From Robiginitomaculum sp. (lineage in GTDB: Bacteria; Pseudomonadota; Alphaproteobacteria; Caulobacterales; Maricaulaceae): 34,391 nt of DNA. Under the pieces are notes generated by a model. That model had not been told where the DNA came from, did not search any database, and worked only from the letters and a program-made list of their open reading frames with translations. A program made the translations under genes and the position numbers. The stretch spans positions 1 to 34,391 of the forward strand of contig JAESQN010000050.1 of assembly GCA_016765135.1 (NCBI GenBank), read 5' to 3'. This document shows positions 15,159 through 23,274 of this stretch, piece after piece. Position 1 is the stretch's first letter; the number at the start of each line of letters is the position of its first letter.

Positions 15159-17492
15159 TCAAACCCGCTCCACGAAACCGTCCAGGACTTTCTTATCTCC
15201 GGCTTTTTCGAATGCTACGGTTAGTTTATTGCCGCTAATATTAGTGATGTGGCCGTAGCCAAATTTTTGGTGAAAAATCCGCTCTCCGGTTTTGAAATTT
15301 GAACCTGGTTCTTGAGCCGGTTTGCGTGTAGCGGAACCTTCTATGGTTTTACTTTGGTTTTGCTGGTAACGGTTCCAACCAGGTGATCTAGGCTTGGTAT
15401 AGCCCACATCGAAACTATCGGCAAAGCTTTCCGCTACCCCCGTATAACCGCCCGCCATATTATTCTCGCCGCTAAAATACCCGGTGTCGGATTTAACCTC
15501 CACATGCTCGGGCGGTAATTCGTCGATAAATCTGGACGGAATGCTGGACTGCCATTGGCCGTAAATCTGGCGGTTGGCGGTGAAATAAATTTCGGCGCGT
15601 TCTCTGGCTCGCGTAATGCCTACATAAGCCAGGCGGCGTTCTTCTTCGAGGCCGGCCATACCGCTTTCGTCCAAGGATTTTTGCGACGGGAACGAACCCT
15701 CTTCCCAGCCCGGTAAAAACACCAATGGAAATTCCAAACCTTTGGATCCGTGCAAAGTCATCAAGCTTATCTTGTCATCATCGGCTGCACCCGTATCCAA
15801 ATCCATGACCAGGCTGACATGCTCCAGATAGGCCTCTAACGTGTCAAATTCGCCCATGGCCTGGATCAGTTCTTTCAAATTCTCCAAACGGCCTTCGGCC
15901 TTGGGGTCACGGTCTCTTTTCCACATGGCAGTATAACCGCTCTCGTCCAAAATCCGTTCGGCCAGTTCGGTGTGGGACAAATCTGCGCCCGCCGTCCGCC
16001 AACGGTCTATGTCGAAAATAAAAGCTCTAAGCGCCGAGCGGGCCTTGCCGCGAATTTCGTCGGTTTTCCCCAGTTCCCGCACTGCCGTCTCCAAAGACAC
16101 GCCCATAGACCGCGCCGCCATTTGCAATTTCTGCACAGTGACCGCACCAATGCCGCGCTTGGGCACATTAACAATGCGCTCGAAAGCCAAGTCGTCCGTG
16201 TCGGATTTAACCGTGCGCAGATAGGCATGAGCATCGCGGATTTCGGCCCTCTCGAAAAAGCGCGGCCCGCCTATAACCCGGTAAGGCAAACCTAGGGCAA
16301 TAAAGCGTTCCTCAAAACTACGCATCTGCCGCGAGGCCCGCACCAACACCGCCACATCATTATATTTACGCCCATTGCTGAACCAGTTTTCGATCTCGCC
16401 AGCAATCACGCGGGCTTCTGCGGCCCCGTCCCACACGCCGCTGACGACTACCTTTTCACCGCCCTTATCGTCCGTCCACAAGGTCTTGCCGAGACGATCT
16501 TTATTGGCGGTAATCAGTCCGGACGCGGCAGCCAGAATATGCTCGGTCGAGCGGTAATTGCGTTCAAGTCGTACCACTTTTGCGCCGGGAAAATCGGTTT
16601 CAAAGCGCAATATATTATCAACCTCCGCACCGCGCCAACCGTAAATCGACTGGTCATCATCCCCGACAACACACAGGTTTTGCTCACTTTTATCAGGACG
16701 TTGCGCCAACAGGCGCAGCCACAAATATTGCGCTACATTGGTATCCTGGTACTCGTCCACCAGCAGGTATTTAAATTTGGCGTGATATTTGGCCAACACG
16801 TCCGGGTGTTTTTGGAAAATGGTCAGATTATGGAGCAGCAGATCACCAAAATCCACCGCATTTAAATCTTTCAGCCGGCTTTGATAAATCCGGTATAATT
16901 TAGCCCCGCGACCTTCAGCAAACCCGTAGCCGTCCCCGGACGATAATTTATCTGGCGTCTTGCCTTTGTTTTTCCAACCATCGATTAAATGACCCAAATG
17001 ACGGGGCGTCCAGCGTTTTTCGTCGATGTTTTCGGCCCGCAGAATTTGTTTAAGCAGCCGTAACTGATCGTCCGTATCCAATATGGTGAAGCTGGATTTA
17101 AGGCCGACCAGTTCGGCGTGGATGCGCAAGATTTTGGCGGCAACCGAATGAAATGTGCCGAGCCAGGGCAGTCCCTCGACCCGTTCGCCAATAAGTTCGC
17201 TGACCCGTTCACGCATTTCGCGGGCCGCTTTATTGGTGAAGGTGACGCATAATATTTGCGACGGCCAAGCTTTGCCCTGGGCCAAAATATGGGTAAAGCG
17301 CGTGGTCAAAACCCGCGTCTTGCCCGTCCCCGCCCCGGCCAAAACCAAAAGCGGCCCGTCAATGGCTTCCACCGCCGCACGCTGTTCAGGGTTAAGCCCG
17401 TCCAGATAAGGTGCTGCGCTCATTACGCCGACCATAGCTTGTTGGGAAATGGGTATAGAATCAGGTGAAGACATAGCTAGAACATAAGGCAA
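15159..17492 (-). CDS. uvrD: UvrD/PcrA-type superfamily 1 DNA helicase
   Basis: 777-residue 3'-5' helicase of the UvrD/PcrA group, acting in nucleotide-excision and mismatch repair and in removing proteins from DNA. Motifs in order: Q-motif LNPEQRAAVE; Walker A AGAGTGKT (52-59); VTFTNKAAREMRERV; GTFHS; Walker B LLVDEYQDTN; VVGDDDQSIYGWRGA; LERNYRST; LMTLHGSKGLEFPLVFLPGW; and EERRLAYVGITRARE. The C-terminus (FKTGERIFHQKFGYGHITNI) is the Tudor-like RNA-polymerase-binding domain found in UvrD/PcrA. The most upstream start (17492) is shown; Met7 (17474) and Met24 (17423) are alternatives, since conservation begins near residue 29. It follows gst by 32 bp on the same strand. Confidence 0.96.
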   Translation of the reverse strand: MPYVLAMSSPDSIPISQQAMVGVMSAAPYLDGLNPEQRAAVEAIDGPLLVLAGAGTGKTRVLTTRFTHILAQGKAWPSQILCVTFTNKAAREMRERVSELIGERVEGLPWLGTFHSVAAKILRIHAELVGLKSSFTILDTDDQLRLLKQILRAENIDEKRWTPRHLGHLIDGWKNKGKTPDKLSSGDGYGFAEGRGAKLYRIYQSRLKDLNAVDFGDLLLHNLTIFQKHPDVLAKYHAKFKYLLVDEYQDTNVAQYLWLRLLAQRPDKSEQNLCVVGDDDQSIYGWRGAEVDNILRFETDFPGAKVVRLERNYRSTEHILAAASGLITANKDRLGKTLWTDDKGGEKVVVSGVWDGAAEARVIAGEIENWFSNGRKYNDVAVLVRASRQMRSFEERFIALGLPYRVIGGPRFFERAEIRDAHAYLRTVKSDTDDLAFERIVNVPKRGIGAVTVQKLQMAARSMGVSLETAVRELGKTDEIRGKARSALRAFIFDIDRWRTAGADLSHTELAERILDESGYTAMWKRDRDPKAEGRLENLKELIQAMGEFDTLEAYLEHVSLVMDLDTGAADDDKISLMTLHGSKGLEFPLVFLPGWEEGSFPSQKSLDESGMAGLEEERRLAYVGITRARERAEIYFTANRQIYGQWQSSIPSRFIDELPPEHVEVKSDTGYFSGENNMAGGYTGVAESFADSFDVGYTKPRSPGWNRYQQNQSKTIEGSATRKPAQEPGSNFKTGERIFHQKFGYGHITNISGNKLTVAFEKAGDKKVLDGFVERV

Positions 17493-17524
17493 ACAAATCT
17501 TGGGGTAAACCGTGCTTATGTAAA

Positions 17525-18118
17525 TTATTCCTGCGGCGCGGTATCTTTGTAGGATTTTTGTGCTTCAAAGGGCTCGAACCATTTGGCGAGTTTGGGGGCA
17601 TGGGTGCGCCAGCTCATATCGGCGGCGCGAAAATCTATATAGCCAAGGGCGCAGGCTATAGCCAGATTACCGTATTGCCACGGCTCGCCGAGTTCATCGA
17701 CGATATCTTCAAGATGCAAGAGCGCCCTGCCCGTAGCGTTTTCCTGGCGCATAGCCCAGAAATCCCACCATTGCTCTTGCGGGCGAATGCGCTCCATACG
17801 AAAGGTCAGCACCGCGTCTATGATACCGTCCCCAAGCGCATGTAGAGTTTTTTGTCGCCATGCCGCCTGGCCTTTCGGTAACCAGGGCTTGTCCAGGTTA
17901 TCCAAGTATTCACAAATCACCGGGCTGTCATAAATGGCCGTTTCGCCAAGCAATAAAGCCGGGACTTTGCCGAGCGGGTTAGCGTTGTGCAACACATCCT
18001 CATCATCAAAGGGTAGGGTTTCGATCTCCGTAACATCCAACCCTTTTTCGCGCACAAGAATGCGGATTTTGCGAGAATAAGGGGATGTTTTCGAGATGAG
18101 GAGTTTCACGGGTTTCAC
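17525..18118 (-). CDS. Glutathione S-transferase family protein
   Basis: About 197 residues with an N-terminal thioredoxin-like GST domain (VKLLISKTSPYSRKIRILVR; NPLGKVPALLLGETAIYDSP; VICEYLD) and an all-helical C-terminal domain (ALGDGIIDAVLTFRMERIRP; GNLAIACALGYIDFR). It resembles bacterial YibF-like GSTs; the substrate is unknown. I chose a GTG start (18118, or 18109), because family proteins begin at the KLLISKTSP segment. The longer frame back to 18169 is simply the palindromic repeat (18122-18217) read through. That repeat ends only a few bases before the start codon, and no clear Shine-Dalgarno remains, so translation may be weak or coupled differently. Confidence 0.87.
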   Translation of the reverse strand: MKPVKLLISKTSPYSRKIRILVREKGLDVTEIETLPFDDEDVLHNANPLGKVPALLLGETAIYDSPVICEYLDNLDKPWLPKGQAAWRQKTLHALGDGIIDAVLTFRMERIRPQEQWWDFWAMRQENATGRALLHLEDIVDELGEPWQYGNLAIACALGYIDFRAADMSWRTHAPKLAKWFEPFEAQKSYKDTAPQE

Positions 18119-18121
18119 ATA

Positions 18122-18217
18122 AATTGTAGGGTGGATTAGCGCTTCTTGTGCGTAATCCACCATTGGCATTCACTGCAAGGTGGATTACGGCTAAGAAGCC
18201 TAATCCACCCTACAATT
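18122..18217. repeat. Palindromic dispersed repeat, copy 1
   Basis: Imperfect palindrome of 96 bp. Outer arms are AATTGTAGGGTGGATTAG and its complement; inner arms are CGTAATCCACC and GGTGGATTACG, with CTTCTT/AAGAAG between. The other copies are at 27757-27845 and 30289-30375. It fills the space between sufA and gst and probably forms a long hairpin in RNA. No coding capacity is evident. The structure resembles REP/MITE-type elements rather than a classical IS. Confidence 0.88.
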
Positions 18218-18227
18218 CGAATTTCGT

Positions 18228-18602
18228 TCAAGCGTCCGCGACCTCTACCGGGATGATGGTTACGCTTTCACCGCAGCCGCAGGCATCGGTCTGGTTCGGG
18301 TTTCTGAACACGAATTTTGAGTGCAGAATTTCGGTTTCGTAATCGACGACAGAGCCGAGCAGAAACAGCACCGCTTTGGCGTCCACGACGATTTGCACGC
18401 CGTTGTCCTCAACCACCTCGTCAAATTTTTCAGGCTGTTCCACATATTCCATCAGATATTCCATGCCCGCGCAGCCGCCGTTCGTCACACCAACCCGCAA
18501 AAAACCCTGATCTCGTTCGGCAAGGATTTCTCGTACCCGCGCTGCTGCCGCGTCCGTTAAGGTCACAAGCTTTGGTATTTGTCTTTTTTTAGTTTGGGCC
18601 AT
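18228..18602 (-). CDS. sufA: SufA/ErpA-type Fe-S carrier protein
   Basis: 124-residue A-type carrier (HesB/IscA family) that receives clusters from SufBCD and passes them to target proteins. The three conserved cysteines are present: Cys44 in GVTNGGCAGMEY and Cys108/Cys110 in DACGCGES. The N-terminus has the usual LTDAAAARVREIL helix. It is the last gene of the SUF series, 54 bp after sufT, and is followed by the palindromic repeat. It could equally be called erpA on sequence alone; sufA is chosen from operon position. Confidence 0.93.
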   Translation of the reverse strand: MAQTKKRQIPKLVTLTDAAAARVREILAERDQGFLRVGVTNGGCAGMEYLMEYVEQPEKFDEVVEDNGVQIVVDAKAVLFLLGSVVDYETEILHSKFVFRNPNQTDACGCGESVTIIPVEVADA

Positions 18603-18656
18603 TATAGTTCCTTTATGCTTCCCGGTCGGTCGCTTTCGCTCCCTCTTCGCCTCTTG

Positions 18657-19052
18657 TTAAAACATATTCAATTCGAGCCGTGCTTCGTCGCTCATTAAAT
18701 CGGGCGTCCAAGGCGGGTCGAACACCATATCGACCTCAACCTTGTTGACACCGTCGATCATGATACAGGCATCGTGCACCCATATTGGCATTTCTCCAGC
18801 CACAGGGCAACCCGGCGCGGTTAGTGTCATATCAACTTTTAGTGTGCGGTCATCCTCAAGCTCAACCTTGTAAATCAAACCCAGCTCATAAATATCCACC
18901 GGGATTTCCGGATCGTAAATGGTTTTAATCTGGGACACGACTTCCGACGAAATCCGTTCAATATCCGCGTCCGTAGGTTTGGACGTATCAGGCGGCGGGC
19001 CGACGTCAATCACATCGCGTTTCGTTTCTGTATCTGTTTTCATATCTTCCAT
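18657..19052 (-). CDS. sufT: SufT, DUF59/MIP18-type Fe-S maturation factor
   Basis: 131 residues. After about 35 variable residues comes the DUF59 fold: IKTIYDPEIPVDIYELGLIY, then VDMTLTAPGCPVAGEMP with the conserved Cys, and VDMVFDPPWTPDLMSDEARL. SufT helps mature Fe-S proteins and is a regular member of SUF operons. It is preceded by a strong-looking terminator, so sufT-sufA may be made in lower amount than the upstream genes or from a separate promoter. Confidence 0.93.
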   Translation of the reverse strand: MEDMKTDTETKRDVIDVGPPPDTSKPTDADIERISSEVVSQIKTIYDPEIPVDIYELGLIYKVELEDDRTLKVDMTLTAPGCPVAGEMPIWVHDACIMIDGVNKVEVDMVFDPPWTPDLMSDEARLELNMF

Positions 19053-19083
19053 AATCTCACCTATATAGTGTCTTTATTACGAT

Positions 19084-19103
19084 AAAAAAGCCCTCTTGGC
19101 TTT
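19084..19103 (-). terminator. Intrinsic terminator between sufS and sufT
   Basis: Read on the minus strand: AAAGCC-AAGAG-GGCTTT followed directly by TTT, a 6-bp stem with a run of six T in all. It lies just after the sufS stop (19113) and 32 nt before the sufT start. A second palindrome, TTTTGTCATGACAAAA (19108-19123), overlaps the sufS stop. It would attenuate read-through into sufT-sufA. Confidence 0.6.
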
Positions 19104-19112
19104 GTCGTTTTG

Positions 19113-20330
19113 TCATGACAAAAACTTTCGCGCTTTGTGGACGGCTTTTACCAGCCGGTCTACTTCGTCCTCGGTGTTGTAAATGCCGAAACTGGCACGG
19201 GCGGTAGAATGAACGCCAAAGCTTTCCATCAAGGGCTGAGTGCAATGCTGCCCGGCGCGAATGGCAATGCCGTATTTGTCAACAATTTGCGCAATGTCGT
19301 GGGCGTGTGCGCCTTCCAATGTGAAGGATAATACCGCGCCTTTGTTAGGCGCATCACCAATAAGCTTGAACGCGTTAACCTCACGAAGGCCCGCCAAGGC
19401 GCGGTCATAAAGCTTCATTTCGTGGGCTTCGATCTCGGCCCGGTCATATTGGTTCAACCAATCAATAGCCGCTCCCAGCCCGATAGCTTCGATGATCGGC
19501 GGCGTGCCTGCCTCGAATTTATGGGGGATGTCAGCATAGGTAATGCGGTCTAAAAACACATCTTCTATCATCTCGCCGCCGCCTTGAAATGGCAACAGAC
19601 GTTCCAACATTTCCCGCTTGCCGTATAGTGCGCCAATACCGGTGGGGCCATATAATTTATGCCCGGTCATCGCGTAAAAATCCGCATCTATATCCAGCAC
19701 ATCCACCGGGAAATGTACCGCCGCCTGGGTGCCGTCCACCACGAAAATACAGCCCTTGTCATGGGCGGTTTTGGCCATAGCCTTAACCGGGTTTATGGTG
19801 CCCAGAACATTGGACATATGGACGACCGACACGATTTTTGTGCGCGCCGTAAACAGGTTTTCATAGGCTTCCAGATCCAATGTACCGTCCGCGTTAACTG
19901 GCACCCATTTGATTACCGCCCCCAATCGTTCGCGCAAAAAATGCCACGGCACGATGTTGGAATGATGTTCCATTTTTGTCAGGATTATTTCGTCGCCCGC
20001 TTTAATCTCGCCCATCAAACCATAAGCCACCAGGTTCAAGGCTTCGGTAGCTCCTTTGGTAAATATGATTTCATTTGCTTCTGCCGCCCCCAGGAACTGA
20101 CAAACCTTTTGTCGGGCCGCTTCAAAAGCTTCGGTGGTCTCGTTGGCCATTGTGTGCAAGCCTCGGTGCACATTGGCATAGCTGTGCTGCATTTGGCCTT
20201 GCATGGCTTCGATCACTGCCGCCGGTTTTTGGGCACTGGCCGCATTGTCAAGATAGGCCAAAGGCTTACCGTTTATTATGCGCGACAGGATCGGAAATTC
20301 GGCGCGGATATTTTCCACATTCAAGCTCAT
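19113..20330 (-). CDS. sufS: SufS group II cysteine desulfurase
   Basis: 405-residue PLP enzyme that takes sulfur from cysteine for Fe-S assembly. The PLP Lys225 lies in AMTGHKLYGPTGIG and the persulfide Cys363 in AIRAGQHCTQPLMESFG, the SufS (type II) arrangement. The motif KMEHHSNIVPWH (about 119-130) and the C-terminal ASFGIYNTEDEVDRLV are also typical. No SufE is seen in the window. The start codon overlaps the sufD stop (ATGA), indicating translational coupling. Confidence 0.96.
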   Translation of the reverse strand: MSLNVENIRAEFPILSRIINGKPLAYLDNAASAQKPAAVIEAMQGQMQHSYANVHRGLHTMANETTEAFEAARQKVCQFLGAAEANEIIFTKGATEALNLVAYGLMGEIKAGDEIILTKMEHHSNIVPWHFLRERLGAVIKWVPVNADGTLDLEAYENLFTARTKIVSVVHMSNVLGTINPVKAMAKTAHDKGCIFVVDGTQAAVHFPVDVLDIDADFYAMTGHKLYGPTGIGALYGKREMLERLLPFQGGGEMIEDVFLDRITYADIPHKFEAGTPPIIEAIGLGAAIDWLNQYDRAEIEAHEMKLYDRALAGLREVNAFKLIGDAPNKGAVLSFTLEGAHAHDIAQIVDKYGIAIRAGQHCTQPLMESFGVHSTARASFGIYNTEDEVDRLVKAVHKARKFLS

Positions 20331-21358
20331 GAATTTTGCTCAAGCCAGGCTGTGATGCGGGACATGAAATCCTTATTGTCATCCATGCCGTCAAAAGCTC
20401 CGGCCACGAAAGCCTGGGTCAAAAGCGCGCGGGCCTCGCCCAGAGGAATGCCCCGTGTACGCATATAGAACAGTGCCGTTTCGTCCAGCGCACCTATGGT
20501 ATTGCCGTGGGCGCAAGCCACATCATCGGCGTAAATCTCCAGCTCTGGCTTGGCACGTATATGGGCCGTGTCCGACAGCATAATCGCGTCGTGGCGCATC
20601 TCCGCATCAGCTAATTGTGCCGGGCGGCGCACATGGAACTTGCCCTGAAACACACCCCTTGCCTTATCGGTGACAACGCCCTTGACCGATTGACGAACGC
20701 GAGCATTTTCCGCGCCCAGATCAATATAACTGGTCATGTCCAGATGGCGTTTACCGCCGAGCAAATACGCCCCATGAATGTTGCATTCAAAATCTTTGCC
20801 CAGCGCCGCAATCCGGGTTTCGAATCGGGTTAATCCAGCCCCGAAACCCAAACTATGCTGCGTAATTTTTGCTCCGCCCCAGGCACTGATATGGGTGGTA
20901 GCTATGCGGGTGGTTTCCGCGTGGTCGTCTTGCAAAATGGTGCGGGTTAGATGCGCACTCTCGGCCAGATCAAAGCTGACCTCGATATTGACAAAGCTTG
21001 GATTGTTACTGTTATGGGTTTCAACCACATGTAATTTCGCACCCTTACCAAGTTTAAAAACAATACGGGCATGACCGGAATTCAGCCCGCTAATATTGAC
21101 ATGTTCACCGGATGTAAAACCGTCCGGCACGATAATACTATAGGCATCGCCAGCAAAATTGGCGGCCAACTTGCCCATCACACTATCACCGGGAGATTTG
21201 ATTTCGCGGGTAACAATCAGGCCAGTCGGCACGGTCAATTTCGGCTCACAAGCAGACGTTAATCCAGACTTCTCGCCCCCCAAAGCCGCACGTACATCCG
21301 TCCATTTCCAGGCTTCCATACGGCGGTGCGGAAGGGTTTCTATGATAGCTTTGGTCAT
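20327..21358 (-). CDS. sufD: SufD, scaffold subunit of SufBCD
   Basis: 343 residues with the right-handed beta-helix SufB/SufD core and the characteristic C-terminus: KGVVTDKARGVFQGKFHVRR, DDVACAHGNTIGALDETALF, YMRTRGIPLGEARALLTQAF. The N-terminus has HRRMEAWKWTDVR, where SufD usually has a YRTE/EAWKYT-like motif. SufD partners SufB and the ATPase SufC in the cytoplasmic scaffold. A run of ten C (21362-21371) lies just upstream of the start and may be prone to slippage or sequencing error. Confidence 0.94.
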   Translation of the reverse strand: MTKAIIETLPHRRMEAWKWTDVRAALGGEKSGLTSACEPKLTVPTGLIVTREIKSPGDSVMGKLAANFAGDAYSIIVPDGFTSGEHVNISGLNSGHARIVFKLGKGAKLHVVETHNSNNPSFVNIEVSFDLAESAHLTRTILQDDHAETTRIATTHISAWGGAKITQHSLGFGAGLTRFETRIAALGKDFECNIHGAYLLGGKRHLDMTSYIDLGAENARVRQSVKGVVTDKARGVFQGKFHVRRPAQLADAEMRHDAIMLSDTAHIRAKPELEIYADDVACAHGNTIGALDETALFYMRTRGIPLGEARALLTQAFVAGAFDGMDDNKDFMSRITAWLEQNS

Positions 21359-21371
21359 GACGCCCCCCCCC

Positions 21372-21396
21372 GTTCATCCCCATGACAATGGGGAAC
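21372..21396. repeat. Small hairpin between sufC and sufD
   Basis: CCCCAT-GACA-ATGGGG, extended by GTTC/GAAC. It sits in the 129-bp gap together with one copy of the 29-bp repeat. It might fold in the mRNA and adjust relative output of sufC and sufD. Confidence 0.45.
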
Positions 21397-21438
21397 CAGC
21401 GTATAAAGAGTGCGCAAAGCGCACACATGATTTCTCAC

Positions 21439-21467
21439 TGGATACCCGCTTTCGCGGGTATGAGCGG
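21439..21467. repeat. 29-bp palindromic repeat, single copy downstream of sufC
   Basis: The core is the perfect hairpin ATACCCGC-TTTC-GCGGGTAT, flanked by TGG and GAGCGG. The same 29-mer occurs twice more, as an inverted pair, at 22262-22333 upstream of sufC. It is a REP-type element. Confidence 0.85.
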
Positions 21468-21487
21468 AGAAAAAAGAACGTGTTAGT

Positions 21488-22234
21488 TCAAGCCGCATAT
21501 TTGTCATAGCCTTCTTTCTCAAGCTGCTTTGCAAAGTCCGCCCCGCCGCTGGCGACGATTTTTCCGGCTGACAGCACATGCACCCGGTCGGGTACGATAT
21601 AATCCAAAAGCCGTTGGTAATGGGTAATAATCAACATGCCGCGCTCAGGGTTACGCAGGGCGTTGACCCCGTCGGCGACAATACGCAATGCGTCCACATC
21701 CAGCCCGCTATCGGTTTCGTCCATGATGAGAAATTTAGGCTCCAGCATCATCATCTGAAATATTTCCATGCGCTTTTTCTCGCCGCCCGAAAACCCGACA
21801 TTGAGGGGGCGTTTGAGCATGTCCGGTTTGACCTTGAGATCCGCTGCAATAGCGCGGGCTTTTTTCAAAAACTCCGGTGCGGACATCGGTTCTTCGCCGC
21901 GTGCTTTAAGCTGTGCGTTTAGCGCCGTGCGCAAAAAATGCATGGTCGGCACGCCGGGAATTTCCAGCGGATATTGAAACGACAAAAACAACCCCGCCGC
22001 CGCCCGTTCTTCGGGTAACATGGCGAGCAAATCCTGGCCTAGATATTCAGCACTGCCCCCGGTGACATCATAGCCGTCCTTGCCCGTAAGCACATAAGAC
22101 AAAGTAGATTTCCCAGACCCGTTAGGCCCCATAATAGCATGGACTTCGCCAGCCGGAACTTCGAGGCTAAGCCCGTTCAATATAGTCTGTTGGCCATCAT
22201 TCACAGTGGCCGTTATGTTGTTAACTTTTAGCAT
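21488..22234 (-). CDS. sufC: SufC, ABC-type ATPase of SufBCD
   Basis: 248 residues with the complete ABC ATPase motif set: Walker A GPNGSGKST (36-44), Q-loop LFLSFQYPLEIPG, signature VGFSGGEKKRMEIFQM, Walker B FLIMDETDSGLDVDAL and the switch His in IITHYQRLL. The YPLEIPGVP Q-loop stretch is a SufC hallmark. It drives conformational change of SufB-SufD. Gaps on both sides are filled by 29-bp palindromic repeats, unlike the tightly packed rest of the operon. Confidence 0.96.
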   Translation of the reverse strand: MLKVNNITATVNDGQQTILNGLSLEVPAGEVHAIMGPNGSGKSTLSYVLTGKDGYDVTGGSAEYLGQDLLAMLPEERAAAGLFLSFQYPLEIPGVPTMHFLRTALNAQLKARGEEPMSAPEFLKKARAIAADLKVKPDMLKRPLNVGFSGGEKKRMEIFQMMMLEPKFLIMDETDSGLDVDALRIVADGVNALRNPERGMLIITHYQRLLDYIVPDRVHVLSAGKIVASGGADFAKQLEKEGYDKYAA

Positions 22235-22261
22235 TTTTCACTTTCATAATTCCTAAATTTT

Positions 22262-22333
22262 CCGCTCATACCCGCGAAAGCGGGTATCCAGCTTGATATC
22301 CAGATGGATACCCGCTTTCGCGGGTATGAGCGG
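22262..22333. repeat. Inverted pair of the 29-bp repeat upstream of sufC
   Basis: Two perfect 29-nt arms (22262-22290 and 22305-22333) in opposite orientation around a 14-nt spacer. Each arm is itself a hairpin (ATACCCGC-TTTC-GCGGGTAT), so the region can fold as two small stems or one long stem. It lies between the second cupin gene and sufC. Confidence 0.88.
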
Positions 22334-22364
22334 GGTTTGGGGCAGTGGTGTATATGGGTGCCCA

Positions 22365-22892
22365 TCATTCTTCACCGTCAAAATAGTCTGCGGCTCCAAC
22401 GCCGATTTTACCGAGATGGTGGAATTTAGCATCTCTTGAGGAACCGCCTTGGGGGATATCTGCGCCGACCAGAAATTTGTCTGAATCCGGGTAGACCACA
22501 ACGGACGTGCTGCCATTGGTAGAGAACGCCAGATATTTTAGATCGGTTTTCCCTGTATTGATCAATTGGTGGGCCACTTCCGCCCCACCCGGCGGTGCGC
22601 CCAACATATCGCCGGCTTTGACGGGATATGTGGCATCGCCAAACCGGTATTCGCCGCTTCCGTCCAGGATAAACATCATTTCATCATCAAGCAGGTGCGC
22701 GTGAAACGGAAAGGCACATTTGCCGGGCGGCACTATGGTTAGCATACAGCCCAAATTTTTCGCACCCAAAGCAGGCCCGAGCCGACCAAGTTTGGCGGCA
22801 AATTTTTCACCGTTTCCAAACTCTATCATCGGCACATCATCAATGTTAAGCACGGGCGGGTTTGGTTTAGTTTTTGGCTTGGTATTTGTCAT
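22365..22892 (-). CDS. Cupin-domain protein in SUF operon
   Basis: 175 residues with one cupin barrel. The two cupin motifs are PPGKCAFPFHAHLLDDEMMFILDG (metal-binding His-His-Glu pattern) and GDMLGAPPGGAEVAHQLINT. No signal peptide. It lies 9 nt after the preceding small cupin gene, so the two are surely co-transcribed with the SUF genes. Small cupins of this type are found as isomerases, dioxygenases or binding proteins; the substrate cannot be read from the sequence. Its place between sufB and sufC is not part of the standard operon. Confidence 0.85.
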   Translation of the reverse strand: MTNTKPKTKPNPPVLNIDDVPMIEFGNGEKFAAKLGRLGPALGAKNLGCMLTIVPPGKCAFPFHAHLLDDEMMFILDGSGEYRFGDATYPVKAGDMLGAPPGGAEVAHQLINTGKTDLKYLAFSTNGSTSVVVYPDSDKFLVGADIPQGGSSRDAKFHHLGKIGVGAADYFDGEE

Positions 22893-22901
22893 GTGAACCT
22901 C

Positions 22902-23270
22902 CTATATCCAAACATCATTAGGCGCATTGTATTTGTCTGCCACATCTGCGTCGCCATTGTTTTTTGTGGCTTTGGGTTCGATCAGAAATACCTGGGCTTC
23001 ACCGTGGGCTACGGGGCGGTGCTCAACGCCCCTCGGGACGACGATGGCCTCACCTGTGCTTAACTCGACTTTATGGGTGCGAAATTCCAGGGTGATATTG
23101 CCCTTCCAGATAAAAAACATTTCGTCTGCGTCGGCATGGCTGTGCCAAGGGTATTCGCCCTTAATCTTGGCCAATTTAAATTCCTGCCCGTTCAGCTCCG
23201 CCACGATTTTCGGACGGAAGTGCTCCGAGAACAAAGAGAATTTTTCGTCAATGTTGATTTTATCAATCAT
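22902..23270 (-). CDS. Small cupin-domain protein in SUF operon
   Basis: 122 residues, essentially one cupin barrel. Motif 1 is YPWHSHADADEMFFIWKG, with the two His and the Glu of a metal site; motif 2 is GEAIVVPRGVEHRPVA, with the second-motif His. The fold resembles mannose-6-phosphate-isomerase-like small cupins. It begins 4 nt after the RidA-like gene stop and ends 9 nt before the next cupin, indicating a tight three-gene block. Function unknown. Confidence 0.85.
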   Translation of the reverse strand: MIDKINIDEKFSLFSEHFRPKIVAELNGQEFKLAKIKGEYPWHSHADADEMFFIWKGNITLEFRTHKVELSTGEAIVVPRGVEHRPVAHGEAQVFLIEPKATKNNGDADVADKYNAPNDVWI

Positions 23271-23274
23271 CTCC

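Noticed and set aside
18119-18169. Longer start for the gst gene
   Set aside because: The extra 17 codons are the palindromic repeat read through; conservation begins at the KLLISKTSP segment.
19659-20468. 269-codon plus-strand open frame across sufS/sufD
   Set aside because: Shadow of sufS and sufD; rich in His, Cys and Phe as expected for an antisense frame, with no domain.
21439-22333. Possible CRISPR-like array from the recurring 29-bp sequence
   Set aside because: Only three copies, in mixed orientation, with a whole gene between them and no regular spacers; the unit is itself a hairpin, as in REP elements.
22253-22516. Minus-strand frame through the 29-bp repeat pair upstream of sufC
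   Set aside because: Mostly repeat sequence and an out-of-frame part of the cupin gene; not a plausible protein.
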